64,000 nucleotides of DNA from Marivivens donghaensis (GCF_023541015.1 NZ_JALNPR010000002.1:609890-673889); one strand, 5' to 3'; numbered from the stretch's first letter, positions 56,557 through 64,000 are shown. The notes: generated from the letters alone by a model not told the origin. Numbers and translations: made by a program.

Positions 56557-57162
56557 CTAATTCCGCGCGTCGATCCGCGCGCTAAGGTCCGATGTGATCT
56601 CCGGGGCGGGCGTGCCGTAGCCGTAGAGCCGCACGAAGCCGCCATCCGGGTCGAAGAGGAAGACCTGGCTCGTATGGCCCATCATGTAGCCGTCGGGCGC
56701 GTCCTCCTCCGGCACGCGCTCGTAGAAGATCTTGAAGGACGCGGCGGCGGCCTCGATCTGGTCGGGCGTGCCGGTTAGGCCCAGGATCGACGGATGAAAC
56801 AGCGGCACGTATTCGGCCAGATCCATCGGCCGGTCACGGTCGCTGTCCACCGAGATGAAGAGCGGCTGCACCGCGTCAGCCTGCGGGCCGAGGTCGTCCA
56901 TGACCTGCGCGATCTCCGCCAGCGTGGTCGGGCAGATGTCGGGGCAGTTCGTGAAGCCGAAAAAAACGAGGGTCCACTTGCCCCAGAAATCCTCCTCGGT
57001 GCGGACAACGCCGTCATGGCCCGTCAATTCGAACTCGGCCACCACCAAGGACGCGGCGCTTGTGGCGACCTCCGGCGCGCGCGATTCCATCACGGCCTGT
57101 GCCCCCGCGCCGAGCGCGGCGACGGCAACCGCCGCCCACAATCCTTTCTGTAGTCTTGTCAT
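56557..57162 (-). CDS. SCO1/SenC family copper chaperone (second)
   Basis: 201 residues, signal or anchor at the N-terminus (LWAAVAVAALGAGAQAV). Copper ligands lie in FTNCPDICPTTLAEI and the His in MMGHTSQVFLFDPDG. It is similar but not identical to the other SCO protein of this operon, so the pair may have divided roles (chaperone and reductase). First gene after the MerR-type promoter. Confidence 0.9.
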   Translation of the reverse strand: MTRLQKGLWAAVAVAALGAGAQAVMESRAPEVATSAASLVVAEFELTGHDGVVRTEEDFWGKWTLVFFGFTNCPDICPTTLAEIAQVMDDLGPQADAVQPLFISVDSDRDRPMDLAEYVPLFHPSILGLTGTPDQIEAAAASFKIFYERVPEEDAPDGYMMGHTSQVFLFDPDGGFVRLYGYGTPAPEITSDLSARIDARN

Positions 57163-57200
57163 CCGCCCGGAAAGCCTCGCAATTCTTCGATTTGGCGGCT

Positions 57201-57230
57201 ACCTACAAGCTACAGTAGGTAGAGGTTCAA
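57201..57230 (-). promoter_or_regulatory. MerR-type promoter of the sco-pcuAC-sco operon
   Basis: On the minus strand: TTGAAC (-35, 57225-57230), a 19-base spacer, then TAGGTA (-10, ending at 57200). The dyad ACCTAC-N8-GTAGGT (57201-57220) lies between the boxes. Same geometry as the ATPase promoter, so the neighbouring MerR protein is the likely activator. Confidence 0.72.
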
Positions 57231-57278
57231 GCACTTTTTTGAACTGGGGCAGCCGTCATGACGCATTCGTGAGCACCC

Positions 57279-57315
57279 TTGTATGTGCCGATGGCAAAAC
57301 CTACAATCGCTGTAG
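57279..57315 (+). promoter_or_regulatory. Promoter and operator of the merR-type gene
   Basis: TTGTAT (57279-57284), 17 bases, TACAAT (57302-57307), with the dyad CTACA-ATCGC-TGTAG (57301-57315) over the -10 box. A normal spacer with the operator on the -10 box fits autorepression. AGGAGG follows at 57321-57326. Confidence 0.65.
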
Positions 57316-57332
57316 CAATCAGGAGGCCCCAC

Positions 57333-57758
57333 ATGCTCGCCATCGGCACGCTCGCCAAGCGCACCGGCACCAAGGTGCAGACCATCCGATACTACGAGCA
57401 GATCGGGCTTCTGCCCGAGCCGGGACGGACCGAAGGCGGGCAGCGGCGCTACGGCAATGCCGACCTCGACCGGCTCGCCTTCATCCGGCACGCGCGCCAG
57501 CTCGGGTTCACGCTCGAAGCGATCCGCGAGCTCCTGAACCTCTCCGACAACCCCTCCCGCTCCTGCGCCGAGGTGGATGTCATCGCGCATCGCCAGCTCA
57601 AGGAGGTCGAGGCCCGGATCGCCCGGCTGGAGGCGCTGCGCACGGAACTGAAGCGGATGCTGCGGGAATGCAGCCGGGAGACCATCTCGGATTGCCGGGT
57701 TCTCGAGGTCCTGCGCGACCATGGCGCCTGCCTCGCCGACCACCAGACCGGGGCCTGA
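57333..57758 (+). CDS. MerR family metal sensor, CadR/PbrR/ZntR-like
   Basis: 141 residues. HTH start [29 protein letters not shown] (split by the turn) and a long dimerisation helix. The ligands Cys78 (RSCAEVD), Cys113 (RECSRET) and Cys121 (SDCRVLE) match the three-Cys pattern of the Cd/Pb/Zn sensors CadR and PbrR; an extra Cys133 is present. AGGAGG at 57321 supports the ATG at 57333 over an upstream in-frame start. Divergent from the sco operon. Likely activates the two promoters with 19-base spacers. Confidence 0.88.
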   Translation: MLAIGTLAKRTGTKVQTIRYYEQIGLLPEPGRTEGGQRRYGNADLDRLAFIRHARQLGFTLEAIRELLNLSDNPSRSCAEVDVIAHRQLKEVEARIARLEALRTELKRMLRECSRETISDCRVLEVLRDHGACLADHQTGA

Positions 57759-57759
57759 C

Positions 57760-58086
57760 GTGCCGGCCGCCGTGATCTACCCGCTGGCCGCGCTGGCCGA
57801 GATCGCCGGCTGCTTTGCCGTCTGGGCCTGGTGGCGGAGCGGCGCCTCCGCGCTCTGGCTTCTGCCGGGCGTGGCGAGCCTCGCGGCCTTCGGCTGGCTC
57901 CTCGCGCAGGTCGAGGTGGGCTTGGCCGGACGCGCCTTCGCCGCCTATGGCGGGGTCTACATCGCCGCATCGCTGCTCTGGATGTGGACCGCCGAGGGGC
58001 AGAGGCCGGATGGCTGGGACCTGGTCGGTGCGGCCCTCTGCCTCATCGGCGCCTTCGTCATCCTCGCGGCGCCACGGGCCGCCTGA
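57760..58086 (+). CDS. YnfA family (UPF0060) membrane protein
   Basis: About 108 residues with four membrane helices. It has [57 protein letters not shown] (spread over two helices) and [18 protein letters not shown], the YnfA pattern. A GTG at 57760, one base after the merR-type stop, gives the usual family length; an ATG at 57721 inside that gene is the alternative. YnfA proteins are related to small multidrug transporters. Coupled to the metal regulator. Confidence 0.85.
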   Translation: MPAAVIYPLAALAEIAGCFAVWAWWRSGASALWLLPGVASLAAFGWLLAQVEVGLAGRAFAAYGGVYIAASLLWMWTAEGQRPDGWDLVGAALCLIGAFVILAAPRAA

Positions 58087-58350
58087 AGGGGCTTGCGCAA
58101 GAGTGCATGCTGGGGCGTTATTATATATTTAAATCAATCACTTGATTCGGGTCAGATTCGGCGTCAGCTCCATCCCATCCATCGAATGGCTGCTTTAGAG
58201 ACGCGTTCATAGAACCGCGCATCGCAGCGACTATCCGCTCCCCGCCCTTGTGCAAAAAAATATCTCATTTGCCCCCGCCCGATACCTCACATGGAGATAC
58301 CGAACGGGGTGTTGTGTTGGGGTTACGTCGGAGGGACGGCGGTCCCTACC

Positions 58351-59697
58351 TCACTCTTCCGCTCCGGTTGGCACTGGCAACCTCACCCCATCGATAATCC
58401 TCCGCTTCTGCTCATCGGAGATACCGCCGGAGTAGAGCCCGTAGGTGAGCCTGTTGGCGGAGCGGGCGGAGGCGTGACCGACGAGGGTGGCGGTGAAGTG
58501 CTCCGGGGTGCCTGTGCGTTCGCACTGGGTGACGAACCACTTGCGGGTAGAGTGGAACACCGTGCCTTGGAGGGTCGGATGCTGGGTCCTCAGCTTGGCA
58601 TAGGCCTTCACCACCCGATCGACGGTCAGACGTGGGAAGAGACGGTCCTCAGGGGTGTCGGTGGTGCTGAGGGATGAGGCTGGGCTCCTCCGATCGAGAT
58701 AGGCCTCAAGCGTGGGATGCAGGGGAACCTCCCGTTCTGCCGCTTTCGACTTCAACGGTCTGTGCTGGTTGGGTCGAACGCAGACAAACCGGCCAAGGTT
58801 CCCCTTACGGTGGATGTCCTCCCAGGTCAGGCCACAGATCTCCCCAGAGCGCAGTCCAGCGAGAAGACCAAAGAGCAGTGCTCCATAGACCTGGGACTGA
58901 CGGCTGACAGTCTGGAGCAGCAGACCAACCTGCTCATCCGTCAAGACCGCATGGGGCTTCGTCTCTGACCTCTCAGTCGCGAGAAGAGTAAGCTTGTCCC
59001 AAGGGTTTGCTGAGAGCTCCCCTTGGCGGACACTCCAGTCGATCAGGGCTGTCATCTGCTCCCAGATCCGCCCTTGGGTCTTGGCGGTCAGGGTTTGGCT
59101 TTCCAGCTCCCCTGACAGGCGTGCCAGCTGGATCAGGGGTTGTCCCCAAGCCACCCGATACTTGCGGATGTTGGGAGAGAGACGACTGATCAGAGTGAGG
59201 ACCTCTCTCCCCTGTGCTTGTGTCAGGGCATTCAGGGGTATGGATCCCAGCTGAGAGGTCAGTAGCTCCATCGCAAAGCGCACCGACTTGTAGCTCCCAG
59301 GACGCAGACGTTGGGACTGCTCCTCCAGATAGGCCTTGGCCATCTCCGAGACGGTCTTATCCCCCTGCAATAGCACCCGCGTGTAGCGGGGACGGGTGAC
59401 CTTCAGCTGAACTGTATGAGTGTCAGGGGTGGTTGCAGGTGTGCAGGTGGGTGAGGTGGCCTGTGGATGTAGAACGACGTTCTTGTCCTCATCCTTCAGA
59501 GATGCTTCCGCCTCGGACACCACCTTGGCGAAGGTAGCATTCAGCTCCTCTACCCGTGCCTTGGCGACCCGGGCGTCGGTGGTCTTGAGGGATTGCTTCA
59601 GGGATGAGCCCAAGAGGGGCTGTAGGTGCCTCGGGTAGGTCCGGCGATAGACCCAGGTGTTATGCTGGAGGCTGGCATACGTAATACGTGTCGACAT
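58351..59697 (-). CDS. Tyrosine recombinase (phage-type integrase), internal copy
   Basis: 448 residues. The N-terminus (YASLQHNTWVYRRTYPRHLQ) is the DUF6538-like arm-binding domain. A SAM-like core-binding domain follows at about 115-215. In the catalytic domain Arg is in LLAGLRSGEICGLTW, His-x-x-Arg in VFHSTRKWFV, His in LVGHASARS and the nucleophile Tyr in LTYGLYSGG. AGGAGA lies five bases before the ATG. All catalytic residues are present, so it may be active. It is about 4.2 kb from the right end, so it may be a relic of an earlier element, or act as a second recombinase. Confidence 0.9.
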   Translation of the reverse strand: MSTRITYASLQHNTWVYRRTYPRHLQPLLGSSLKQSLKTTDARVAKARVEELNATFAKVVSEAEASLKDEDKNVVLHPQATSPTCTPATTPDTHTVQLKVTRPRYTRVLLQGDKTVSEMAKAYLEEQSQRLRPGSYKSVRFAMELLTSQLGSIPLNALTQAQGREVLTLISRLSPNIRKYRVAWGQPLIQLARLSGELESQTLTAKTQGRIWEQMTALIDWSVRQGELSANPWDKLTLLATERSETKPHAVLTDEQVGLLLQTVSRQSQVYGALLFGLLAGLRSGEICGLTWEDIHRKGNLGRFVCVRPNQHRPLKSKAAEREVPLHPTLEAYLDRRSPASSLSTTDTPEDRLFPRLTVDRVVKAYAKLRTQHPTLQGTVFHSTRKWFVTQCERTGTPEHFTATLVGHASARSANRLTYGLYSGGISDEQKRRIIDGVRLPVPTGAEE

Positions 59698-59709
59698 GAG
59701 GTCTCCTAT

Positions 59710-59727
59710 CCGGGGCAGCGGCCCCGG
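59710..59727 (-). other. Strong hairpin in front of the internal integrase gene
   Basis: CCGGGGC-AGCG-GCCCCGG, a 7-bp all-GC stem. On the minus strand it ends directly before AGGAGA and the integrase ATG. No T-run follows, so it is more likely to slow ribosome access or protect the transcript than to terminate it. Confidence 0.45.
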
Positions 59728-59824
59728 TTTGTGCTGTGAGGTGGGATTTTGTGATGCGTGTCAGGGGCCTTCAGGGACTAGGCAGACCCCTGAAGACCGA
59801 ACTGACGGGTTTTGGCTGTTGCGG

Positions 59825-60022
59825 TTACGTGCTCGGGAGCACCTGCAGGATGAGCGAGAGGTCTGGCTCTCCGTACTCTCCTGCAAGAGGACCCGTGAGG
59901 GCGATCCCGGTGACACAGTCCTCGAACACCTCCTCCACGCGGAAGGTATGTTCGGGGACGTCATCGAAGGCGGCAATCACAACGATGCAGCCGGAGGTGA
60001 GGGAAAGATCGCGCTCTGTCAT
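59825..60022 (-). CDS. Small acidic protein, unknown
   Basis: 65 residues, acidic (TSGCIVVIAAFDDVPEHTFRVEEVFEDC). Its ATG overlaps the stop of the membrane gene upstream (ATGA), which supports its being real. No family recognised. It lies upstream of the internal integrase gene on the same strand and may be cotranscribed with it. Confidence 0.5.
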   Translation of the reverse strand: MTERDLSLTSGCIVVIAAFDDVPEHTFRVEEVFEDCVTGIALTGPLAGEYGEPDLSLILQVLPST

Positions 60023-60255
60023 TTTGCCGACCTCGCGAACAAGAGATCCGGCAAGAGAAAGCCCAGCACCAGTCCCGGTGGGAGAGGGAACGGCACAGGC
60101 TTCAGAACGTCAGGCAGGCCCGCCAAAACAACAAGCGCACCTGCCAGTACCTGAGGGACAGACAAGACGACCCGGGTCTTCTGGTACAAGACCAGTCCCA
60201 GGCCAAGACGAAGGGCACCGCCCGCACAGGCGAGCAGTGTGAGTGAGGTAAACAT
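60019..60255 (-). CDS. Small membrane protein, unknown
   Basis: 78 residues with two hydrophobic stretches (FTSLTLLACAGGALRLGLGLVL and VPQVLAGALVVLAGL) and a Pro-rich tail. GGAG eight bases before the ATG at 60255 supports this start over one at 60297. No family recognised. Translationally coupled to the small acidic protein gene. Confidence 0.5.
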   Translation of the reverse strand: MFTSLTLLACAGGALRLGLGLVLYQKTRVVLSVPQVLAGALVVLAGLPDVLKPVPFPLPPGLVLGFLLPDLLFARSAK

Positions 60256-60811
60256 AAGCGTTCTCCATGATGGGTTGTCACCATCATAGATGCTCAAAAC
60301 TCCTCAGTTCTGAGGGGGGGATGGGACACCAACCCTGGGACAGAGGGTACACTTCGCTGTCCCAGCCAAAGGTCGAGTAAACCAAGGCCAATGACCAACC
60401 CTGGGACAGTGGGACACCGGGGCAGGGCAAACTCTGCTTCTGCAGTATGCACACCAGCTCTCTCATGCCCCCACCGACAAGATCAGTGAACGCAAAGTGG
60501 GGGTATGAGCAGATGTGACAGGTCCCTTGGTCACCGACCTCTATGGATGGGGAACTCCACGCCTCACGAGATGGCAGGACAGCACCAGGTAAAACCACAA
60601 ACCCTCGATAAAGATTCAGTCCCGTCCCAAAAGATCTCCACGACATTTTACAGGGAAAGCATCCCTATTGTGATGATATCGTTCCGCTTTTGTCGAATTG
60701 GGACGGGGCAAGAGACAGCGGCTAGGCGAAGCGGTGCAGTGGTCCGGACGCAATCGTGGTGGGACTTGGGTAAATGGACTGGGGACTGTCCCTAACAACT
60801 CGTTGTCGCTG
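60256..60811. repeat. Intergenic region with CTGGGACAG repeats
   Basis: About 555 bases without a convincing gene. CTGGGACAG occurs at 60335-60343 and 60401-60409 (each within the 15-mer CCAACCCTGGGACAG) and inverted at 60357-60365. CCCGTCCCAA (60621-60630) faces TTGGGACGGG (60698-60707). The 14-mer GGGACACCAACCCT (60323-60336) recurs at 61931-61944. These look like operator or replication-protein sites; the binding protein is unknown. Confidence 0.5.
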
Positions 60812-61771
60812 CTACCCCACCACCTGCTCCCAGAGCGCAGTCCCAGTGTAGAGGGTGGACTTGCCTATGGTCGTTGTGTGGCCACGCTCCGAGACGGTGT
60901 CTTCACTGTGCAAGTAGTCGTCCAGTTCTTGCGGGTCCGGATCAGGAACAAAGAAGATCAGATCGTCGTAGGGATCTTCCCACAGTTCGCTGTCCTGTTG
61001 CGGTGGCTGTGCATCAGCAGAACGGAAGAGTGGAACCGCCTCAGCTCGGGTGAGCGCCCAGTCCTCAGGAGCGGGCTCCTCTTCATAGGGGTCCACGAGG
61101 GATCCGTCGGGGTATTCATGATGCAGCTGTGTACGAGCGAGAGCACTCTGTGGCTCTCTGGGGGTCACTGGTGGCATAGTGGGGTGAGACGAACTCTGGG
61201 GCGCTAGGGTCTTCTGGGAGAGCCTAGTCTCCTGCAGTAGGCTCTGATCTCGAACCCCATACCGATAGTGGTCCACCTCGAACATAGCATCTTCCCAGTC
61301 ATGCTCGAGGCTCGACATGTATTCATTGAACACACTCGGCACCCCTTTCTTGGGGCCCTGTCCCATGAGCAGAAGCTGGGCAAGAAGTGAGGGGAGGTGC
61401 CAGGTGTGGACCACCTCAGCCATCACCAGCCAGAGACACTCCCTCTCAATGGACACCACCATATGGGCATTGTCAGCTGTGTTGTTGCGGTTGCTCTGCT
61501 CATAAAAGCGCAGAACCCTTCCATCAGGAAGCGTCTCAAGGAGCTGCTCCACGATCCGATAGTGGTCTCGAAGAACCTGTCCTGTCCGGGCTTTCTGGCG
61601 AGTAAACGCCTCGCGGTCCCGCTTAGGAGCCTCCGCATAGTAATGCACTTGGGACCGACCCTCTCCTTGGAGGGTCACCTTGGCCCGTCCTGAGGAGAAG
61701 ATCTGCAGGTGGTAGCCTTGGTAGGTGGTTAGGATCTCTGGGGTAAACTGGGGATGAATATACTGGGTCAT
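60812..61771 (-). CDS. Orphan island protein, unknown
   Basis: About 319 residues. The first 190 look folded (IHPQFTPEILTTYQGYHLQIF, then VHYYAEAPKRDREAF and ERECLWLVMAEVVHTWHLP). The remainder is Pro/Glu/Gln-rich and acidic (DPYEEEPAPEDWALT, EDPYDDLIFFVPDPDPQELDDYL), probably disordered. No family recognised, and no signal or membrane helix. Start at the ATG 61771; a TTG two codons upstream is possible. The AT-rich repeat tract lies just upstream of it. A good candidate for an element-specific replication or regulatory protein, but this is inference. Confidence 0.6.
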   Translation of the reverse strand: MTQYIHPQFTPEILTTYQGYHLQIFSSGRAKVTLQGEGRSQVHYYAEAPKRDREAFTRQKARTGQVLRDHYRIVEQLLETLPDGRVLRFYEQSNRNNTADNAHMVVSIERECLWLVMAEVVHTWHLPSLLAQLLLMGQGPKKGVPSVFNEYMSSLEHDWEDAMFEVDHYRYGVRDQSLLQETRLSQKTLAPQSSSHPTMPPVTPREPQSALARTQLHHEYPDGSLVDPYEEEPAPEDWALTRAEAVPLFRSADAQPPQQDSELWEDPYDDLIFFVPDPDPQELDDYLHSEDTVSERGHTTTIGKSTLYTGTALWEQVVG

Positions 61772-61837
61772 AGGCAATAACTTTCTCAGTCATAATGACG
61801 TCTATGGAAAAGGATCAGGAACCATAAGCTACTGATA

Positions 61838-61925
61838 AGATGTAAAGAATAAAGAATAATCCATAATGGATAATATGTAATGGATAAGGAATAATGTATA
61901 ATATGTAATATATAAGATATAAGGG
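61838..61925. repeat. AT-rich degenerate repeat tract
   Basis: About 90 bases almost free of C, made of variants of ATAATATGTAAT and GGATAA. The 12-mer ATAATATGTAAT occurs exactly at 61870-61881 and 61898-61909, 28 bases apart. It contrasts sharply with the flanks and lies upstream of the orphan gene. Could be a DNA-unwinding or promoter region. Confidence 0.6.
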
Positions 61926-62410
61926 TTTGGGGGACACCAACCCTAAGGGATCATTTGGTTTGTGATCTTCATAAGAATGAGAGCTTCCGCAGGAAGGGTT
62001 CTTCTTCAGCGTCGGCTATACCAGGTGCCCTACTGGGGATGGTGAGACATGACCCAACAGGGGTAGGACCCGGGTCATACCCCGGGGACCAACAGCATCA
62101 CATGCTTCCTCTTTATGCGGCGGTAATTATCGGCCTTTGTGGTCTTAGCCTTAGAGGGTCATGCTGGGGATGTTTGGTGGTGCACCCACAGAGGTACGAC
62201 CCGGAGTGGTAGATTTTGTAGGTGCCTCAGGCGCTGATGCAGAGGCGCAACAGCCACGCGGGTGAGATATGGGACTGCGGGTCTTCCCCGTTGATTTGCT
62301 GCGGGTTTTGCCTAGCGTGCCCCTTGTCCGCGGAGCGAAGGGACTGCTCGTTCTTCTGCTCCGCCCCCTCCTGGTCATTCGTCCCCACGTCATGTGGCTG
62401 GGAGGGGCAC
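61926..62410. other. Intergenic stretch, no supported gene
   Basis: About 485 bases between the AT-rich tract and the terminal integrase. It begins with the second copy of GGGACACCAACCCT (61931-61944). Open frames here are short, rich in Arg/Ser or Pro, and lack ribosome sites. I see nothing else. Confidence 0.4.
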
Positions 62411-63706
62411 CTACTCTCCCCAGACCTTCTGCATGTGCTCGCGCATGACCTCGATGGCATAGCCTGAGCCGTAGTTGGCTGCGATGGTATTGCTGCTATG
62501 GCCGAGGATGGCCGTGGAGATTGCTTCTGGGCAGCCTGTGTTCCTCAGACGGTCCTTCATTCGGTGCCGTAGAGAGTGGATGGTGATCTTCTTGTCCGTG
62601 ATGACAGTCCTCAGCCGCTTCATCAGCATGGCGGAGGCCTTATCATTGCCACGAGGTTGAGCGTAACTCGCGAAGATGGGGTCTCCTTGGGTGAGACCAA
62701 CCATGGCCTCCTGCAAGCACTCTGTGGCTCTGGGGGACAGAGGGATACTCCGGGTAGAGGTTTTGGTCTTGAGCCTTCGGTAGCTATTGGGTCGGATGTG
62801 GAGGACCTCAGCCTCCAAATCCACATCCTCGATCACCAGTCCGGCGATCTCTGACAGCCGCGCTCCTGTGTCGGTCAGCACAGTGAGAAGGATTGTAGCG
62901 GTCTTGTTGCTGGCATAGGCGGGCCAGAGCTTTGCTAGTTGCTCCTCTGTGACGGGGAGGCGGTCTGAATTGCTGGTCCCTGCCCCTTTGATCGGCAAGG
63001 CTTGCAGCACGTTACGGATATCGAGGTCATACTCGAGGATGGCATGATTGATGGCCGCCTTCAGCGTACCCACGTTCCGCTTCACCGAGTTGGGTGACAT
63101 CCGCGCCAACAGGAGGTCTCGGTAGCTGTTCATATCAGCGCGGGTGATGTCCTTCAGCTCCGTCCACTCGAAGCGGTTCTTCCCCAGACACAGAATCAGG
63201 TCTTTGCGGAGGCGATCAATCCGGGTGCGTAACCCATCATCTGCCTCCTCTGCCTTATAGGCATAGTAGGTCTCCAGGACCCGCTTGAGGCTCATAGGGG
63301 GTGCTTTTGACGCCCCTGCGGTCAGTTGCTGTGTAACGCCTTTGGGGACAGCACCTCTCGTGTCCTCTGCCAGCTCTTGGAAGTCATCGAAGACGTCCCA
63401 CTCCGGATCCACTACGCCCTCAATGAACATCGCCTCATGACGTTCACCGAGGCGTTCCCTCACAATCGCCCGGGCTCTGTCCTCGTCACTGGTCCCCCGC
63501 TCTCGATCGAACAGGGCCTCGATCTCAGCATGGACTTTCGGAAGCGCCAGCATCGCCTCCTGATAAGTTCGGCCCAGCTGCCTGTAGACCGTTGCCTTTG
63601 GAATGACCGTTCTCAGCTCCAGTGGCACATTCCGCTTGTACCGGAACGTCCCATTTGCGCGCTTGAATACATACCGAGGTAATCTGGGGGCCACTGTCTC
63701 TTCCAT
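62411..63706 (-). CDS. Tyrosine recombinase (integrase) of the island
   Basis: 431 residues. The N-terminal DUF6538-like domain (PRYVFKRANGTFRYKRNVPLEL) is followed by a SAM-like domain (about 150-250). The catalytic residues are Arg in LTDTGARLSEIAGL, His-x-x-Arg in ITIHSLRHRMKD, His in AILGHSSNT and Tyr in AANYGSGY. The start at 63706 is favoured, with GGAAG upstream. The gene sits at the very end of the island next to the right repeat, and its promoter region carries the arm-type sites, as for an integrase controlling its own synthesis. Confidence 0.92.
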   Translation of the reverse strand: MEETVAPRLPRYVFKRANGTFRYKRNVPLELRTVIPKATVYRQLGRTYQEAMLALPKVHAEIEALFDRERGTSDEDRARAIVRERLGERHEAMFIEGVVDPEWDVFDDFQELAEDTRGAVPKGVTQQLTAGASKAPPMSLKRVLETYYAYKAEEADDGLRTRIDRLRKDLILCLGKNRFEWTELKDITRADMNSYRDLLLARMSPNSVKRNVGTLKAAINHAILEYDLDIRNVLQALPIKGAGTSNSDRLPVTEEQLAKLWPAYASNKTATILLTVLTDTGARLSEIAGLVIEDVDLEAEVLHIRPNSYRRLKTKTSTRSIPLSPRATECLQEAMVGLTQGDPIFASYAQPRGNDKASAMLMKRLRTVITDKKITIHSLRHRMKDRLRNTGCPEAISTAILGHSSNTIAANYGSGYAIEVMREHMQKVWGE

Positions 63707-63772
63707 GGTCGTTACTCTTCCGCCCACCATGCCCCAAGGCAAGAAGAATCGACCGTCCAAACCTGACGAAAG

Positions 63773-63823
63773 CGGTCCCAAAACTGACAGAGTGGTCCTA
63801 AAAGCGGTCCCGAAACTGGTCCC
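63773..63823. repeat. Right arm-type recombinase sites
   Basis: Four copies of a GGTCCC motif: GCGGTCCC at 63773, GTGGTCCT at 63792, GCGGTCCCGAAA at 63804 and CTGGTCCCG at about 63815. The last three have a 12-base period. They lie between the integrase start and the right repeat, and match the left pair in sequence and period. Confidence 0.65.
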
Positions 63824-63874
63824 GTAAAAACAGTAAACCCCAGATTACATTGATACTTATCAGAAAATCTGGGG

Positions 63875-63895
63875 AAAACTGGTGCCGCTGAAGGG
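63875..63895. repeat. Right attachment-type direct repeat of the island
   Basis: Exact second copy of the 21-bp sequence at 47509-47529, directly oriented. Bases beyond it (63896-64000) show no gene and no tRNA-like structure. Confidence 0.8.
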
Positions 63896-64000
63896 TTAGA
63901 CGTTGGGTTCTATTCCCGTTACAGGCACAACAACTCTGCTAACACTCTGATTTCATTACATAGGCTAATCCGTAGTTCATCACAATACGGCACATCTTGG

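Larger units (their letters stand above)
47509..63895. mobile_element. Integrated genomic island with sulfur and metal cargo
   Basis: About 16.4 kb between the 21-bp direct repeats. It holds a tyrosine recombinase gene at the right end, a second one inside, iterated recombinase arm-type sites just inside both ends, and cargo for sulfane sulfur and metal handling. Composition changes at the left end (GC-rich cargo at about 47.8-58.1 kb) and again near 58.1 kb. No conjugation genes are seen, so it would be an integrative element mobilised by other means. Confidence 0.8.

Noticed and set aside
60284..60646. 120-codon minus-strand frame between the orphan gene and the small membrane gene
   Set aside because: Its PLSQGW repeats are only translations of the DNA repeats; composition is not protein-like and there is no family match.
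62151..62460. Short minus-strand frames after the terminal integrase
   Set aside because: Arg/Ser/Pro-rich, no ribosome site, partly overlapping the integrase end.

Overview
The window is a stretch of alphaproteobacterial chromosome, most likely from the order Rhodobacterales (Roseobacter group). The evidence is the dnaA-dnaN-recF-gyrB block, flagellar proteins of the Rhodobacterales type, a RutR-type regulator, TRAP transport and an irpA/DUF1111/DUF1513 iron cluster. It reads as a housekeeping core with one sharply bounded integrated island of about 16.4 kb on the right.

Region 1 (1-19800), mostly housekeeping. It opens with an AT-rich partial DUF3800 gene. NAD salvage follows (pncB and pncA around a SulP transporter), then the tRNA hydroxylase trhO, a lipoprotein transglycosylase, an LrgA/LrgB pair and a K+ channel-like protein. 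The replication block is gyrB, lysE-like, VOC, recF, dnaN, dnaA, all on the minus strand. It is followed by rpsT, an enoyl-CoA hydratase, mutM, and divergent ubiE-ubiB for ubiquinone synthesis.

Region 2 (19793-28183), a decayed flagellar locus. flgD, fliK, a FlgJ-like rod protein, a possible FlgN-like protein, flgE and motB are present. The flagellin gene is cut after codon 47 and joined head to head with the 3' end of flgE, which has itself lost its normal C-terminus. Upstream of motB is an operon of a frameshifted unknown gene, a TPR/glycosyltransferase-like gene, a DUF6165 gene and an FkbM methyltransferase gene.

Region 3 (28336-47457), transport and catabolism. It holds a RutR-like regulator, a YnjBCD-type ABC transporter with a YnjF-like phosphatidyltransferase, and an iron-uptake operon (imelysin, di-heme DUF1111, imelysin, DUF1513). 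The iron operon is preceded by strong palindromes. A catabolic cluster follows: an RpiR regulator, an N-formylglutamate amidohydrolase family protein, a TRAP transporter, a glutamine synthetase-like ligase, an aldehyde dehydrogenase and an iron alcohol dehydrogenase. Together these could form a gamma-glutamylation route for an amino alcohol. An NsrR-like gene ends the core.

Region 4 (47509-63895), the island. It is bounded by a 21-bp direct repeat. Just inside each end are iterated GGTCCC motifs at a 12-bp period, which look like recombinase arm sites; those at the right end lie upstream of a tyrosine recombinase gene. The cargo is GC-rich. One module is for sulfane sulfur: an ArsR-rhodanese fusion, a sterol desaturase family protein, an MFS transporter, a broken DUF1499 gene, DsrE and two rhodaneses. 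The other is for metals: DUF411, a ZntA-like P-type ATPase, SCO1-PCuAC-SCO1, a CadR/PbrR-like MerR regulator and YnfA. Two promoters with the stretched 19-bp MerR spacing and one autoregulatory dyad tie the metal module together. The right part of the island (58.1-63.9 kb) differs in composition and holds a second recombinase gene, small orphan genes, an AT-rich repeat tract and CTGGGACAG repeats.
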